Below are positions 34,098 through 44,330 of a stretch of DNA of 64,000 nt, piece by piece. The stretch comes from Labilibaculum sp. (lineage in GTDB: Bacteria; Bacteroidota; Bacteroidia; Bacteroidales; Marinifilaceae). The stretch is taken from NCBI GenBank assembly GCA_016342745.1, contig JAEINT010000004.1:124001-188000 (forward strand). The letters are read 5' to 3'. The notes beneath the pieces were generated by a model. The model was not told the DNA's origin. It made no database searches and saw nothing but the letters and a program-made list of their open reading frames with translations. Every line of letters starts with the position of its first letter. The first letter of the stretch is position 1. Position numbers and translations under genes: made by a program.

Positions 34098-37000
34098 ATG
34101 ACCATAAAAGCAAAGCTTTTTTTAATTGGCTTGATTTTCTTTTTCTGTACTGCGCAAAGTCAGCAAATTTCCTTCGATTATCTTGGAGTTAATGATGGTC
34201 TTTCGCAAAACTCAGTTACTACATTGGCTCAGGATAGCTTAGGGAGAATATGGATAGGAACCAGAGATGGACTTAATGTTTATGATGGTACACAAATAAG
34301 AACATTTAGACCAATTAGAGGAGATTCAACTTCTCTTCTAGGACATTTTATCAATTCCATCATTTCCGACGCGAACGATTTATGGATTATCTCAAAGAAT
34401 GGTCTTTCTCGTCTCAATACAACTAATTTACAATTTGACCAATATCCTAAGAAAGGATTAATATCAATAGCAAAATTTAAGAATGAGGTAATTGTTGGTA
34501 CACACCGTGGTCTATTCACATTAAATCAGAAAAATAGCTTATTCGAAAAAAAAGATAAAATTCTTACTGAAGAGCTTACGATACAAAACTTATATCCGGA
34601 CCGTTCTGGAACCTTATGGATTGGAACAGATCAAGGCCTTTTTGCATATAACCCAGACAAACAACTTACCGAAAAAATCCTAAATACCAACACCACTTGT
34701 ATTTTCACAGATTCAAAAAAACAGGTTTGGGTAGGAACTGCTGAAAATGGAGTTTTCTTATTAAATAATCAACGAAGACAAATAGCCCATTTTGTTCACA
34801 GTGAGAACACATTATCCATTGTAAATAATACAATCCGAGATATTAACGAAGATCCTAATGGTAACATTTGGGTTGGAACTTTTCTTGGCTTAAGTATTAT
34901 CAACAATAACACGCACAAAATTTCTAATTACACAAACAATAAAAATAGCGATAACTCACTCTCCCACAATAGCATATATTCGATTCTAAAAGATCAACAA
35001 GGCAGCATGTGGTTAGGAACTTACTTTGGTGGAATTAGTTATTTCAACCCCGATTTTCATCTTTACCAAAAATATCCTGTGATTGAACATGATGGATATG
35101 GAATCAGTTTTAATGTTGTTGGTGAAATGATTGAAGACAGTAATAAAAACCTTTGGATTGCAACCGAAGGTGGCGGCATTGACTTCTACGATCGCCAAAA
35201 CAATATTTTCAAACATTATCGTCATGAAGAAGGGCAAGCGGGACTTTCTCATAACAATGTAAAGGCTCTTGCATTTATAGACAAAAATACGCTCCTAAGT
35301 GGAACACATATGGGAGGAATTAATATTCTCAATATAAAAACAGGTAAATTTCAAAACTTTTTAATCGACAAGAAACAAGATGGTTCTCTTCAATCCAATA
35401 TTGTTGATGAAATTATTGCCTATCAAGATATTTTCCTACTAGGAACCAAAAGTGGCATTATTAAATTTGATCCAAAAACACATCAGCTATCCCCCTTATT
35501 TCAAAAAGATAACGAATACAATCTAAATGAAAAATCAATTATCTGCTTACTCGAAGACAGCTTTGGAGTTCTTTGGATAGGAACGGAAGAACAAGGTCTT
35601 TTTTCCTATGATAGCAAGTCAGGTGAGATCCGAGAATTTCAATCCTCATCTACAGACTTAAATTCAATAAGCGGGAACAATATTGCCTGTATTTTTGAAG
35701 ATCATCAATTTCGCCTTTGGTTTGGAACACATGGTGGTGGCTTGGATCAATACAATAGGGAAAAAGGCGTTTTTACAAATTACAATATGGCAAAGAATAA
35801 TTTGCCAAGTGATTTTATTCAAGGAATTAAAGAATCCAGATTTGGGAATTTATGGATTGCCAGTTCTAAAGGTTTATCTCGTCTTGATATTGAAAACAAC
35901 AAAATATACAACCACTCACAAAAAAATGGGTTTCCGCTAAATGAAATTAATAAAGGTGCTCTATATCTCACCAGTGATGGAGAAATATTTGTGGGTGGCA
36001 TTAACGGTTTGGTTTCTTTTAATGAAGAAGAAATGCTAAATCGCTCCAATAATTTCAAACTCATCTTAACCTCTATAAGTGTTAATAATTCGAAAGTGAT
36101 ACCAAATGCCCCTACTCAAATATTAAATAAGGACCTTCCGTACACCGAGAAATTAATTCTTAAACCTGGGCAAAATGTATTCACAGTAAACTATTCTGCT
36201 TGCAACTACATTTCAACCAATCAAAACACTTACCAATATCAATTAGAGGGTTTCGATACAGAATGGATTAATTCTGATGACAAAACTTCAATTACCTACA
36301 CGAACCTTAATCCTGGAGACTATACGCTTCGTGTTCGTGGTTTAAGTGGTGTTGAAGAAACAATAATAGATGAGAAACAGCTTTTAATTCAAATTAATCC
36401 TCCGTTATACAGAACTTGGTACGCAATCATTGCCTATTTCTTATTTGTTATTGGCATTTCGTGGTGGTTAAACAAAACCTATCGAGCCAGATTAAAACTA
36501 GAAAACACAATTAAATTAGAGAAACAAGAAAAGACCCAAATAAAGGAGTTGAACCAGTCAAAATTGAATTTCTTCACGAATATTTCTCATGAATTTAGAA
36601 CTCCTCTAACACTTATTACGGGAACAATAGAGTCCATTTTAGAAGATAGTAAAACAAGGCCTGCCACGTACAAAAAATTGATTACAACACACAACAATGC
36701 GGTTCGTTTAAACAATTTAATAACCGAACTATTAGATTTTAGAAAATTAGAACATGGTAAAATTAAGCTTAAGGTTAATGAAAATGATTTAGTTGTTTTC
36801 TTAAATGAAATAACTCAATCTTTTGAACAATATGCTCAATATCACGAGATTAAACTAAATTTTAAATCTCCATCCAATCTATCCTTGTGGTTCGACAAAA
36901 AACAACTGGAGAAAGTTTTTTACAATATCATATCAAATGCCTTTAAATTTGTAACCGATAAAACAGGTAGCATTTCGATACACACCATTGAAAGTCAAAA

Positions 37001-38159
37001 CCATATTGATGTTATTATTGAAGACAATGGCTTGGGAATGCCTGCAGATCAAGCTAAAAAAATATTTGACCGATATTATCAAATTGATAATTTAGAAGGT
37101 AAAACCAATCGTCATGGAAGTGGTATTGGACTTGCCCTGTGTAAGAATATCCTAAAATTACATGATGGTCAAATATTTATCGATAGCGAGGAAGGAAAAG
37201 GCACGAAGTTCTCGGTTCGTCTTCAAAAAGGAAATCGTCATTTTAAGGAGAAAGAATTTGCGTCTGAAGGCAATTTAATCGATGATACTTCTGAAGTCTC
37301 TCAACCCCTTTTACTAGAGAAAAAGGAAGAGATTACGGAAGAAAGCCAAATTCAAGAACAAGCTCCTAATGTTTTAATTGTTGAAGATAATCCTGAAGTA
37401 CAAAAGATGTTGTCTGATTTACTTGATAAAATGTATAATATTTTGATTGCTTCCGATGGTAATGAAGGAATTAAAATAGCCATTGAACACCAGCCAGATT
37501 TGATTCTATCGGATATCATGATGCCAAACCTTACTGGTACTGAGATGTGTGCAAAGCTAAAACGAAACATACAAACCAGTCACATACCCATCATTCTATT
37601 AACGGCTAAATCAGCAACTAAATTCAAAATTGAAGGCTTGGAAACGGGTGCTGATGATTACTTAACCAAACCATTCAACACCAAAATACTAAAGGCTAGA
37701 ATTAAAAATCTACTGCAAAACAGAATGTTGCTGCAGCAAAAATTCAGACAAGATCCGAAAGCTGAAATCAAAGAAATTACGACTAACTCTATCGATCAAA
37801 AGGTTCTTAAGCTAGCAAAGGAAATTGTAGAACAGAATTTGGACAATACAGAATTTGACGTACAAGAATTTGCACGAGAAATGGGAATTGGTAGAACCAG
37901 ACTCTATTCTAAAATCAAAGGCGTAACCGGACAAACACCAAATGAGTTCATTCTATCTACAAGACTAAAAAAGGCCGCGGACATGCTTCTTACCAATGAA
38001 GAAGAAATGAATGTATCCGAAATTGCCTACTCCGTTGGATTTAGCACACCTCGCTACTTTAGCAGATGTTTCCGGGAGCATTTTGGTGTTTCGCCATCAA
38101 GATATGGGAAAGCTAATGATGGTAGTAGTGTTGAGAATGAAGATGAAACTGAAAATTAA
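34098..38159 (+). CDS. hybrid two-component system regulator (sensor kinase, receiver, AraC HTH)
   Basis: One-protein two-component system of 1353 residues. A signal peptide (1-22) is followed by a periplasmic pair of seven-bladed propellers built from Reg_prop repeats (about 25-680, many W-I-G-T or W-V-G-T turns) and a Y_Y_Y domain (about 690-765). A membrane helix spans about 773-793. The cytoplasmic part has HisKA with phospho-acceptor His831 in I-S-H-E-F-R-T-P, HATPase with E-D-N-G-L-G-M-P, a receiver with Asp1139 in L-S-D-I-M-M-P, and an AraC-type HTH (about 1235-1345). Such regulators bind an oligosaccharide in the periplasm and activate PUL genes. It is flanked by GH88 and by PL6 genes, its probable targets. 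Confidence 0.97.
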   Translation: MTIKAKLFLIGLIFFFCTAQSQQISFDYLGVNDGLSQNSVTTLAQDSLGRIWIGTRDGLNVYDGTQIRTFRPIRGDSTSLLGHFINSIISDANDLWIISKNGLSRLNTTNLQFDQYPKKGLISIAKFKNEVIVGTHRGLFTLNQKNSLFEKKDKILTEELTIQNLYPDRSGTLWIGTDQGLFAYNPDKQLTEKILNTNTTCIFTDSKKQVWVGTAENGVFLLNNQRRQIAHFVHSENTLSIVNNTIRDINEDPNGNIWVGTFLGLSIINNNTHKISNYTNNKNSDNSLSHNSIYSILKDQQGSMWLGTYFGGISYFNPDFHLYQKYPVIEHDGYGISFNVVGEMIEDSNKNLWIATEGGGIDFYDRQNNIFKHYRHEEGQAGLSHNNVKALAFIDKNTLLSGTHMGGINILNIKTGKFQNFLIDKKQDGSLQSNIVDEIIAYQDIFLLGTKSGIIKFDPKTHQLSPLFQKDNEYNLNEKSIICLLEDSFGVLWIGTEEQGLFSYDSKSGEIREFQSSSTDLNSISGNNIACIFEDHQFRLWFGTHGGGLDQYNREKGVFTNYNMAKNNLPSDFIQGIKESRFGNLWIASSKGLSRLDIENNKIYNHSQKNGFPLNEINKGALYLTSDGEIFVGGINGLVSFNEEEMLNRSNNFKLILTSISVNNSKVIPNAPTQILNKDLPYTEKLILKPGQNVFTVNYSACNYISTNQNTYQYQLEGFDTEWINSDDKTSITYTNLNPGDYTLRVRGLSGVEETIIDEKQLLIQINPPLYRTWYAIIAYFLFVIGISWWLNKTYRARLKLENTIKLEKQEKTQIKELNQSKLNFFTNISHEFRTPLTLITGTIESILEDSKTRPATYKKLITTHNNAVRLNNLITELLDFRKLEHGKIKLKVNENDLVVFLNEITQSFEQYAQYHEIKLNFKSPSNLSLWFDKKQLEKVFYNIISNAFKFVTDKTGSISIHTIESQNHIDVIIEDNGLGMPADQAKKIFDRYYQIDNLEGKTNRHGSGIGLALCKNILKLHDGQIFIDSEEGKGTKFSVRLQKGNRHFKEKEFASEGNLIDDTSEVSQPLLLEKKEEITEESQIQEQAPNVLIVEDNPEVQKMLSDLLDKMYNILIASDGNEGIKIAIEHQPDLILSDIMMPNLTGTEMCAKLKRNIQTSHIPIILLTAKSATKFKIEGLETGADDYLTKPFNTKILKARIKNLLQNRMLLQQKFRQDPKAEIKEITTNSIDQKVLKLAKEIVEQNLDNTEFDVQEFAREMGIGRTRLYSKIKGVTGQTPNEFILSTRLKKAADMLLTNEEEMNVSEIAYSVGFSTPRYFSRCFREHFGVSPSRYGKANDGSSVENEDETEN

Positions 38160-38269
38160 TTAAATATACCGATCAAATTCGTCTTATTACGAGGCATTTT
38201 TCTTTGATGAAAATTAAGCCTCTTCTGAATGTTAAGACATACAATTGCGGAAGATTTTACACCATTGGG

Positions 38270-38277
38270 TATATTTG
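38270..38277 (+). promoter_or_regulatory. TAnnTTTG -7 element for the PL6 operon
   Basis: TATATTTG matches the consensus exactly, 111 bases upstream of the first PL6 start. TTTTACACC at 38255-38263, just upstream, differs by one base from the TTTCACACC core of the 33804 repeats, which hints at shared control. Confidence 0.45.
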
Positions 38278-38387
38278 ATTACCTGACATTTACAATTCAT
38301 TAATATAATCAATTGTACTTGTGTTGCTGTTAAAAAGGTTTTACTAATTCAACTTAACACCTGTATGTAATTTAAACTGTAATTTTT

Positions 38388-39800
38388 ATGAAACCTATTA
38401 TTACTATTGCTTTATTGCTTGTTATCAATCTTATTTCGTGTACTAATCCAAGTTCAAACAGGATATATACATCAACCAATACCGAATTACAAACAGCACT
38501 CAATCAAGCAAATCCTGGCGATACCATAATTGTTAAAAATGGCGATTATCACAACATGTTGTTGGAAATGAATAGATCAGGAAATAAAGACAAGCGAATC
38601 ACAATTAAAGCTGAGACAGCAGGGAAATCTTTTTTTACCGGAGAAACAGGAATTCGTATAAAAGGCGATTATATAACATTTTCTGGATTTAGTTTTGAAG
38701 GTGCCATGATTCATTCGGAATTTGTTGATCTTAAAGAAAAGTATAAAGAAATAAATTTCCGAAAATATGAACATCCTCCATTGATTGAATCAGAAGGAAG
38801 TTATAACACCTTCGAAGATTTATATATTAATAAAGTAAGTAATAATCCGAAACTCGATCACCACACTTATTTTTTATTACATGATAGTACTCAGTACAAT
38901 ATCATTAACCGTTGTTGGTTAGAGAGAAAAACTCAGCGCGGTATGGGTGTCTTAATTCATGCTACAAAAGATTTTCATGAAGGTAGATATCATGTTGTTA
39001 CAAACTGCTATTTCAAAGCGGACAGGCAAGATGGCAATGGAGGCTCTGCTGTTAGAATAGGAACTGGAATGGAAACAACGGAAGGAATTGCCAAATGCAC
39101 TGTAAAAAACTGTTTCTTCGATGAATACGACGGAGAAGAAGAAATTTTCAGTATTAAATCCACTGGCACTACTTTAGATTCTAATACATTTCTGAATTGC
39201 AGGGGAATGCTTTCATTTCGACATAGTCATAATAATGTTTTGAGCAATTGTTTTATTATCAACAACGACGAATCACCTATAGAAGGTGGCTTCTTTTGTA
39301 TTTGGGGGAAAGGACACAAAATTGTAAATAATTATTTTTACGGATCTAAGAGAAACAAACGTACTACAGGCACTATCTCCATGATTTCAGGAAATAGCGA
39401 TAAAATAACCACAACACATGAAGCTGTAGCTGATATTTTAATCAAAGACAATATTATCTATGAAAGTGATACAAGTGGTTATGCAATAACTGTCGGAGCC
39501 AGACACAAATACCGCTCAGAAAATAGATCTATATTACCGAGAGATGTTACAATTGCCGGTAATTACATTTACAACAGCTCAGAAAAAGAACAAATAAAAT
39601 ATACCGAATCTCCAAAAAACATCAAATATTCAGACAATAAAGTATTCGGAAATATAGGATTATCTCCGGTTCCTGAAGGCATTGTAAAAACAGATATAAA
39701 ACTGGTTGCTGATAAGTACGGAATTTATCGTGCAAAAGGAAAAGGTCCTGCAGGTAATCCTCTATCTAAAAAAGATGTTGGTCCGAAATGGCTACAATAA
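38388..39800 (+). CDS. PL6 polysaccharide lyase, copy 1
   Basis: Lipoprotein of 470 residues (I-S-C near residue 18) with the PL6 beta-helix. The family pattern of a catalytic Lys and Arg 21 residues apart is present: Lys257 in F-S-I-K-S and Arg278 in L-S-F-R-H-S-H-N-N. The same spacing is found between Lys250 and Arg271 of chondroitinase B. PL6 enzymes cleave alginate or dermatan/chondroitin-type uronic acid linkages by beta-elimination with calcium. With PL8, GH88 and sulfatases around, a glycosaminoglycan-like or other sulfated uronate polymer is as likely as alginate. The next gene, 22 bases on, is a paralogue. Confidence 0.92.
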   Translation: MKPIITIALLLVINLISCTNPSSNRIYTSTNTELQTALNQANPGDTIIVKNGDYHNMLLEMNRSGNKDKRITIKAETAGKSFFTGETGIRIKGDYITFSGFSFEGAMIHSEFVDLKEKYKEINFRKYEHPPLIESEGSYNTFEDLYINKVSNNPKLDHHTYFLLHDSTQYNIINRCWLERKTQRGMGVLIHATKDFHEGRYHVVTNCYFKADRQDGNGGSAVRIGTGMETTEGIAKCTVKNCFFDEYDGEEEIFSIKSTGTTLDSNTFLNCRGMLSFRHSHNNVLSNCFIINNDESPIEGGFFCIWGKGHKIVNNYFYGSKRNKRTTGTISMISGNSDKITTTHEAVADILIKDNIIYESDTSGYAITVGARHKYRSENRSILPRDVTIAGNYIYNSSEKEQIKYTESPKNIKYSDNKVFGNIGLSPVPEGIVKTDIKLVADKYGIYRAKGKGPAGNPLSKKDVGPKWLQ

Positions 39801-39822
39801 TATTTAATTAACTATTATAATA

Positions 39823-41178
39823 ATGAATAAGTTTACTACAAAAAGTATAATACTCCTTCTAATGGGTTTATTATACCAAAATACTTACGCTGTAAATACA
39901 TATGTAAGTAACCCACAAGAATTACAAACTGCTGTGGATAATGCCTTACCTGGAGAAACGATTATACTAAAAAATGGAATTTATAAAGATTTCCTTTTGA
40001 CAATCTCGACATCAGGATTAGAAAATAAAATAATTACAATAAAAGCTGAACACGGAGGGAAAGCGAAATTCCAAGGTAAAGTGGGTATTTTAGTAAAAGC
40101 TAACTACCTTAAATTATCAGGTTTTGATTTTGATAATGCTTCACAACACAATACAAGCGATCGTCTAATTGATATTCAAGGAAGTTACAACCTGATTGAA
40201 GACATGTATATTAATCATTTAAGTAATGGTTCACATCGAAATCATCGATATATTTATTTTTCGAATAAAGCAACGCATAATACAATTGACAGATGCTGGT
40301 TCGAAAAAGAAAAACAACATGGTATGGTTATTTTTGGAGACAATGATCCTACAGTAAATGGAACCTATAACATTATTCAAAATTGCTATTTTAAGGCTAA
40401 GAGACAACCTGATAACGGAGGTTCTGCCATTCGATTTGGTACAGGAATGAAGAAAAAAGAGATTATTGGCGCCAACACAGTCAGAAATAATCTTTTTGAC
40501 CACTACGATGGAGAAAATGAAATCATGTCAATAAAAAGCAGTAACAACTTAGTAGAAGCCAATACATTCAAAAATTGTTATGGTCAATTGACTTGTAGGC
40601 ATTACCATAACAACATTGTAAAAGATAACTTTTTCATTACTACCGATTCTAATCTGATTGATGGTGGCACCATTACTATCTGGGGAGAAGGGCACCAAAT
40701 TACTAACAATTATTTCTATCAGGCTAAGCCTCGCTATTCTGATGCAGGAGCAATAATTTTCACTGCAGGAAATGGAACTCACTTTAGTTCTCATCATCAA
40801 CGTGCTAAAAACATTCTTATCAAAGATAATATTATCTACGAGTGTAATTCGACCAGTCATGCCATTACATTTGGCAATTTATATGAAAGAACTCCAACAA
40901 GAATCTTAATGCCAGAAAACATTAACATTACAGGTAATTGCATTTACCAAAGCACGAATAAAGAACAAATTCACTATGTGAAAGATTGTAATTCGATCCA
41001 TTATTCTGAAAATATTATTTATAAAAATGCAGGCTTTAAAAAACTACCTGAAGGTATCTACGAAGTCAATCCAAATTTTAAGCCCGACATGTATGGGATT
41101 TATAGATTGGCTGGTAAAGGACCTAAAGGAAATCCTCTATCTAAAAAAGATGTTGGTCCGAAATGGCTAAAGAAATAG
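39823..41178 (+). CDS. PL6 polysaccharide lyase, copy 2
   Basis: Exported protein of 451 residues; the signal ends near T-Y-A-V without a lipobox Cys, so it is probably soluble in the periplasm. The first copy is a lipoprotein. Lys238 in M-S-I-K-S and Arg259 in L-T-C-R-H-Y-H-N-N keep the 21-residue spacing of the PL6 active site. The two copies differ over most of their length, yet both end with G-N-P-L-S-K-K-D-V-G-P-K-W-L, encoded by 39 identical bases. The pair may split the work between surface and periplasm or between two linkages. Confidence 0.92.
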   Translation: MNKFTTKSIILLLMGLLYQNTYAVNTYVSNPQELQTAVDNALPGETIILKNGIYKDFLLTISTSGLENKIITIKAEHGGKAKFQGKVGILVKANYLKLSGFDFDNASQHNTSDRLIDIQGSYNLIEDMYINHLSNGSHRNHRYIYFSNKATHNTIDRCWFEKEKQHGMVIFGDNDPTVNGTYNIIQNCYFKAKRQPDNGGSAIRFGTGMKKKEIIGANTVRNNLFDHYDGENEIMSIKSSNNLVEANTFKNCYGQLTCRHYHNNIVKDNFFITTDSNLIDGGTITIWGEGHQITNNYFYQAKPRYSDAGAIIFTAGNGTHFSSHHQRAKNILIKDNIIYECNSTSHAITFGNLYERTPTRILMPENINITGNCIYQSTNKEQIHYVKDCNSIHYSENIIYKNAGFKKLPEGIYEVNPNFKPDMYGIYRLAGKGPKGNPLSKKDVGPKWLKK

Positions 41179-41385
41179 TAAAACCTCAATTAAAATCAGA
41201 ATAGTTTTACATTAAGTGGAGTAATGTCATAAAAAAAACATGAAAAGAATCATCTGCCTTAAATTCAGGTTTGTTAAAGTAAGCTAATTAGTCAAAATGT
41301 ATAATAAGTGCTCAAATTTGAATTTTATTGTCAATCCTATTTATGGGTAATCGGTAATTTTAGATTCTAATTTTAACCATAGAAT

Positions 41386-43026
41386 ATGAAAAGATCATTA
41401 AAACATTTTAAAAGCTACTTTTCTTTATTGGCTTTGTTAATTCTTGTATCCTACTGTCAGGAATTATATGCACACGTTCAAGCAAATAAAATCTTTATCG
41501 ATAATATGGTATTGCAACGCAATAAGAGCAACACCATATTCGGAACTGCCGATTCAGAAAAAGAAGTAAGAATCCTCTTTAAAAATAAGCAATACAATTC
41601 TAATGTAATTAATGGAAATTGGAGTGTAAATATTGATCCATCAGATGCTGGTGGCCCATATACATTGGAGATTCAAGGTGATAATAAAATTACAATCAAA
41701 AATATACTTGTTGGTGATGTTTGGTTATGCAGTGGGCAGTCTAACATGTATTCTCGTATTAAAGATTTAAAAAACAACTTTCCTGACCTAGCTGCTCCTT
41801 ACCTCAACACTTACAAAAATAAGAACATTCGCTTTTTCACGCTCAATATCCACGCAAGTAGCATTGAGAAAAAAGAAATAGAGCCATCCTCTTTTAATAG
41901 AAACGGATGGAAAGAAATAAATCCAGAAACTGTTTTAGAGTGCTCTAGTGTTGCTTTCTTTTATGCAAAAAAGATTCAAGAAGAAACTGGCATTCCAATC
42001 GGATTAATCATCTCCACCAAAGGTGGTACTCGTGCAGAATGTTGGGTTAAAGATAAGGTATTATCATCTAAACCTCTTTACAAACCAATCCTTGACACCT
42101 TTCAAAAAAACCTTATAGGCTACGAAGAAAAATTTGCAAAATACTGTAGAGATACTGCCGTATGGATGAAATCCCATGATTTTAAAGGAATGAAATATGA
42201 AAGCATTCATTCATCGAAAAGAAAAGGTGGGCCGAAAGAACCTATGGGATCAAATCACATTAAACGTCCATCAGGACTTTACAATGCAATGATTGCTCCA
42301 CTATCTCAAATTTCTATAAAAGGAGTTATTTGGTATCAAGGTGAGAGCAATACTTGGAACATAGATATGGTTAAGCGATACACTAGCCTATTTCCCGATT
42401 TAATTAAACAATGGAGGAATGCATGGGGATACGATTTCCCATTTTACTTTGTGCAGCTAGCAGCTCATAAGATACCACAAAAAAGCCCAATAGACGAAAC
42501 TTGGCCTTTTATGCGAGAAGCTCAAACAAGAGCATTACAATTACCTAAAACTGGCATGGCTGTAATAACCGACAAAGGATATATTTTCGACATCCACCCT
42601 CCATTTAAAGCTGAAGCAGGTGAACGATTGGCATTACAGGCTCTAAAAAACACCTACGGGCAAAACATTGTAGCATCTGGTCCTATTTTTAAAAATTACA
42701 AAGTGAAAAACAAAGAAGTAATTCTAAGTTTTAAAAATTTTGGTAAAGGTTTAGAATCCCGCACAATTACATTAGATACCATCCCACTTGATGAAAGCAA
42801 CTTACAAGGTTTTTCTATTTGCGATGAGAATCACAACTGGGTTTGGGCCAAGGCTGAAATAATTTCGAAAAACAAAGTTAAAATTTGGAATGAAGAAATT
42901 GAACATCCTGTAGCCGTAAGGTTTGCATGGGCAAACTTTCCAATTTTCAATTTATTCAATTCGGAAGGACTTCCAGCATTACCTTTTCGAACAGATACAT
43001 TTGAATACGTTTCAACAAAAAAATAA
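41386..43026 (+). CDS. SGNH/sialate-O-acetylesterase-like esterase
   Basis: Exported esterase of 546 residues. The SGNH catalytic pieces are present: Ser119 in C-S-G-Q-S-N-M, the G-V-I-W-Y-Q-G-E-S-N-T block near residue 315, and Asp402 with His404 in F-D-I-H-P-P. An N-terminal beta-sandwich (about 30-110) and a C-terminal one (about 430-540) frame the alpha/beta core, as in the sialate O-acetylesterase family. Within polysaccharide loci these enzymes usually remove O-acetyl groups so that lyases and hydrolases can act. It lies 207 bases after PL6 copy 2 and 38 before the beta-helix gene. Confidence 0.9.
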   Translation: MKRSLKHFKSYFSLLALLILVSYCQELYAHVQANKIFIDNMVLQRNKSNTIFGTADSEKEVRILFKNKQYNSNVINGNWSVNIDPSDAGGPYTLEIQGDNKITIKNILVGDVWLCSGQSNMYSRIKDLKNNFPDLAAPYLNTYKNKNIRFFTLNIHASSIEKKEIEPSSFNRNGWKEINPETVLECSSVAFFYAKKIQEETGIPIGLIISTKGGTRAECWVKDKVLSSKPLYKPILDTFQKNLIGYEEKFAKYCRDTAVWMKSHDFKGMKYESIHSSKRKGGPKEPMGSNHIKRPSGLYNAMIAPLSQISIKGVIWYQGESNTWNIDMVKRYTSLFPDLIKQWRNAWGYDFPFYFVQLAAHKIPQKSPIDETWPFMREAQTRALQLPKTGMAVITDKGYIFDIHPPFKAEAGERLALQALKNTYGQNIVASGPIFKNYKVKNKEVILSFKNFGKGLESRTITLDTIPLDESNLQGFSICDENHNWVWAKAEIISKNKVKIWNEEIEHPVAVRFAWANFPIFNLFNSEGLPALPFRTDTFEYVSTKK

Positions 43027-43064
43027 TACAACTACAATAGTATAAGAATAAAAAAATAAATCAA

Positions 43065-44288
43065 ATGTCATTAAAAAATAAAATAAGCATTAGCTCAATC
43101 ATTCTTCTTTTGAGCCTCTATTTACCAGTTGTAGCACAATTACAAGTTGGTGACCCTGGCGTACAATTCGATGAAAGTAAATTCGATTCGAACTTTCCGC
43201 AAATGAAAATTTGGGCAAGCGCAGGTGTAGAAGGTGGAATACCTTTCATCGAAAACCTGAATATTAAGAAAAGGTTGAAGTCTGGGTCAAATAGTGCAAC
43301 GATCAACAAAGCAATTCAGAAAGTAGCTAAAGCTGGCGGTGGTGCAATCTTCTTAAAAAACGGCATTTACAACATTGATGTGCAGATTAACATGGCAAGC
43401 AATGTCTCCCTTATTGGTGAAAGCCAAGAAGGAGTAATTTGCCAGCTACACAAAGACATTAATGAAAACAATGCCGACAAAAACCCAAACTGCAACGATC
43501 CTAAAGCTTGGGACGATGGCAACGGCGGGTTTAAATTTGGCAAAGTAGAAAATTGTGGAATCTACCGATTAACAATTAAAGGCGGTTGGGGAACTCCAAA
43601 ACATCCGTGGAATATTGGCAGTAAGAAACTCAACAATGAACTTCCTGGCAATGAAAATATTTCGGTATGGTTTCTGGGTGCTACCAATTGTTGGATTGAT
43701 GAATTAACCATTTTAAACAGTGCCGATTTCCCAGTTAGATGCAGTGGAACTCATATAACAATGCGTAATTTAAATGTAGATGGCGTATTTAATAAACATG
43801 GAGGTTGTCACGGCTATTTTTTCCTTCTAAACGGATCAAAATACAATTTGGTTACAGGCTGTAAAATTACTCACTTACGTCATATCTCTTTGCAAGGTGC
43901 CGGCGTAGAATACAATGTAGTTTACGACAATGATTTAGAACAGGAAATAAGCTTCCACACCGCTGATGATGGTAACAACCTGATCGAAAACAATAGAATT
44001 ACTTTACCTGCTGATATGCCTACCAAACCAAATTATTTTGCAATTATGGGACCATGGGCTTCTTTTCACCACATCTCAACTCATCCTAATTTCTTGTTCA
44101 AAAACAAATGTTTGGAAAAGAATCACAACAATAAAACGCCTTGGTCCGATCCATCGGTAGTGTATTCTGGCCCGAGAACAGTTAAACCCAAAGATCATTG
44201 GACAAACTTTCCTGAGTTAGCAAAAGAAATGACACCAAAGGGCGGAACACTTTATCCGATCCTGCTAAACGGAGCAACAAGCAAGTAA
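43065..44288 (+). CDS. right-handed beta-helix protein, possible new lyase or glycosidase (copy 2)
   Basis: Exported protein of 407 residues with a signal peptide ending V-V-A-Q, closely related to copy 1 at 10996-12192. Both start L-Q-V-G-D-P-G-V or similar and keep the blocks D-D-G-N-G, S-A-D-F-P-V-R-C, G-G-C-H-G-Y-F-F-L-L and H-T-x-D-D-G-N-N-L-I-E-N-N-R-I. Copy 1 is probably a lipoprotein and copy 2 soluble, so they may act in different places. Conserved His, Asp and Arg residues in these blocks are candidate active-site residues. No known family motif is recognised. Confidence 0.8.
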   Translation: MSLKNKISISSIILLLSLYLPVVAQLQVGDPGVQFDESKFDSNFPQMKIWASAGVEGGIPFIENLNIKKRLKSGSNSATINKAIQKVAKAGGGAIFLKNGIYNIDVQINMASNVSLIGESQEGVICQLHKDINENNADKNPNCNDPKAWDDGNGGFKFGKVENCGIYRLTIKGGWGTPKHPWNIGSKKLNNELPGNENISVWFLGATNCWIDELTILNSADFPVRCSGTHITMRNLNVDGVFNKHGGCHGYFFLLNGSKYNLVTGCKITHLRHISLQGAGVEYNVVYDNDLEQEISFHTADDGNNLIENNRITLPADMPTKPNYFAIMGPWASFHHISTHPNFLFKNKCLEKNHNNKTPWSDPSVVYSGPRTVKPKDHWTNFPELAKEMTPKGGTLYPILLNGATSK

Positions 44289-44330
44289 AAAGGAAGTATT
44301 TTACAATCATCCCTTTGTTATCTCTTTTTT

